Assembly (NCBI GenBank): GCA_012798155.1
Contig: JAAZNR010000354.1
Coordinates: forward strand, 1-9,420
DNA length: 9,420 nucleotides
Direction of reading: 5' to 3'
Source: Thermogutta sp.
GTDB lineage: Bacteria; Planctomycetota; Planctomycetia; Pirellulales; Thermoguttaceae
In this document: positions 8,519 through 9,420 of the stretch, one piece after another
How positions within the stretch are numbered: position 1 is the stretch's first letter
Layout: each line of letters starts with the position of its first letter
Notes under the pieces: generated by a model
What the model was told of the DNA's origin: nothing
What the model saw: the letters and a program-made list of their open reading frames with translations, nothing else
Database searches by the model: none
Program-made: the position numbers and the translations under genes

Positions 8519-8592
8519 GGGCGGCTAGCTCAGTTGGTTAGAGCGCGATCCTCACACGGTCGAGGTCACTGGTTCGAGCCCAGTGCCGCCCA
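8519..8592 (+). tRNA. tRNA-Val (anticodon CAC)
   Basis: The full cloverleaf folds by eye. Acceptor GGGCGGC (8519-8525) pairs perfectly with GCCGCCC (8585-8591), with discriminator A at 8592. The D arm is GCTC/GAGC around AGTTGGTTA. The anticodon stem is CGATC/GGTCG with one G-U pair and loop CTCACAC, so anticodon CAC reads the GUG valine codon. The variable loop is AGGTC. The T arm is ACTGG/CCAGT with loop TTCGAGC. The 3' CCA is not encoded (ACA follows 8591), so it must be added after transcription. No intron. The 3' half is a typical integration target, and a recombinase gene points towards it from the right. Confidence 0.96.
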
Positions 8593-8708
8593 ACTTGGCA
8601 GGGTAGCGGCATCCGGCGGCATTCCGCAGGGTTTGATGTAACCTCCGTTCCGGCAGTACTTTCCGGCGATGTTCCGAAAACGCCGCCATGTCCTGCCGCA
8701 AGCCGCCG

Positions 8709-8747
8709 CGTCGGATTTTGCGTCACCGTTACGTCGGATTTTGCGTC
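8709..8747. repeat. Two direct copies of a 16-bp motif, 23-bp period
   Basis: CGTCGGATTTTGCGTC occurs at 8709-8724 and 8732-8747, separated by ACCGTTA. It lies between the tRNA and the recombinase stop. It could be an integrase arm-binding repeat, or a duplication inside a former coding tail: on the minus strand the frame 8774-8538 reads 'DAKSD' from one copy and 'TQNPT' from the other. Confidence 0.55.
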
Positions 8748-8770
8748 GGCGTTCGCGGCCGTCGTCGTCC

Positions 8771-9420
8771 TCATGCGTCACCTAGCGAACCGTGGCGAAC
8801 GTGATCCGGCGTCGTGGGAGCGGTCGCCCGTTGGAAGTCGTTGTCCGTCACTTGCCAGTAGTGCCGGTCGGCGATTTGGACCGTATGACCGCACCACGCC
8901 GCCGCCACGTGCTGGGGGTACTCTCTGGCCAACTCCGTCGCCCTCGTGGCCCTCAGGTTCTGCCACAACTTGGGCCAGGGCGTCACCCCGGCCGACGGGT
9001 GATTCTTTGTAGTTGCGTCCGCAGGTTGACCGTGGATTTACGATAGCGATTGATGACGTAAACCGTTCCCTCGGGTGTCGCGTCCCAAAGCTCCTCCAAC
9101 GCTTGCCGTAGCTCAGGGAACAGCGGGATGATCCGTTCGCCGCGTCCGGCGTGGTGTTCCGTCTTCGGCGATCTCACCCGCAGCCGCCCGCGTTCCCAGT
9201 CGATGTCGCTCCACGTCAGCGCGACGATTTCGCTCGGGATTCGCAAAGCACCCCAGCGGGCCAGGGCGAACAGCACCCGCCATTCGGCGTCGGGGCAGGC
9301 TTCCAGCACCTTGCGGGCGTCCTCCACGGTGACGAACGCATCCCTCGCCTTGTCGTGTCCCACGCTTTCCGTCAGCTTGGCGAACGGATTCCTCGGCAGC
9401 AGTTCGCGGTCCACCGCGTC
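8771..9420 (-). pseudogene. Tyrosine recombinase (phage-type integrase), frameshifted and cut by the right edge
   Basis: Two minus-strand frames together give the C-terminal catalytic domain. The first (9420-8983, open at the window edge, '...DAVDRELLPRNPFAKL') carries the core start and box I Arg in 'ARWGALRIPSEIVALTW', the β-hairpin Lys in 'RSPKTEHH', and ends '...TQLQRITRRPG' at a TGA. The second (8986-8771, GTG start overlapping that TGA) continues without loss: 'TPWPKLWQNLRATRATELA' (box II Arg, with Gln where His is usual), 'WCGH' and the nucleophile Tyr in 'DRHYWQV'. One extra G in the GGGG run at 8986-8989 would fuse them as 'RRPGVTPWPKLWQNLR', which I recall as usual for the planctomycete family. 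So this is a one-base deletion, a sequencing slip or, less likely, programmed -1 frameshifting. A third minus-strand frame (8774-8538), overlapping the second stop as ATGA, runs into the antisense of tRNA-Val and may be the relic of the C-terminal tail. The gene points at the tRNA, consistent with the edge of an integrated element. Confidence 0.75.

Noticed and set aside
8709..8747. The start of a CRISPR array
   Set aside because: There are only two copies with a 7-bp spacer, far too short and few for repeat-spacer units.

Overview
The window is GC-rich bacterial DNA that most resembles a planctomycete. The evidence is a secreted sugar-phosphate isomerase/epimerase-like protein, an MJ0042-type zinc-ribbon membrane protein, few good Shine-Dalgarno sequences, and a tyrosine recombinase of the type seen in planctomycete genomes with an 'NLRATR' box II. 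This assignment rests on recognising protein families; no search was run.

Layout. From about 4.2 kb down to 1, everything reads on the minus strand. In transcription order it is: a zinc-ribbon membrane protein (4194-3490), an HD-domain phosphohydrolase (3425-2088), a non-coding stretch holding a short mobile element (1674-1947), an RlmI-type 23S rRNA cytosine methyltransferase (1636-434), and the start of a secreted TIM-barrel isomerase/epimerase-like protein that runs off the left edge (264-1). A gene-free divergent region of about 500 bp (4195-4703) carries several inverted repeats. It separates this block from one very large plus-strand gene (4704-8276). That gene encodes a hybrid sensor histidine kinase/response regulator with two separate periplasmic sensor modules, one of which carries a c-type haem motif (CLKCH). 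Downstream lie a tRNA-Val(CAC) gene (8519-8592) and, pointing towards it, a frameshifted tyrosine recombinase gene that runs off the right edge (9420-8771).

The two most interesting items follow. (1) A 274-bp non-autonomous element between the HD gene and rlmI has roughly 15-bp terminal inverted repeats beginning GTA(G/A)CC, flanked by a perfect 8-bp direct repeat (CCATTCGT). These are the features of IS66-family insertions. It contains the 'CGCAGAG'-type palindrome that in many environmental genomes produces spurious Arg-rich ORFs. (2) The kinase's tandem Cache-like and haem (Tll0287/DUF3365-like) sensors suggest that ligand and redox input are integrated on one polypeptide. The tRNA and recombinase end of the window looks like one edge of an old integrated element whose integrase is decaying.

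No CRISPR array, rRNA gene, toxin-antitoxin pair or recognisable defence system is visible. Apart from the zinc-ribbon/HD pair, nothing shows that the genes form a shared pathway.
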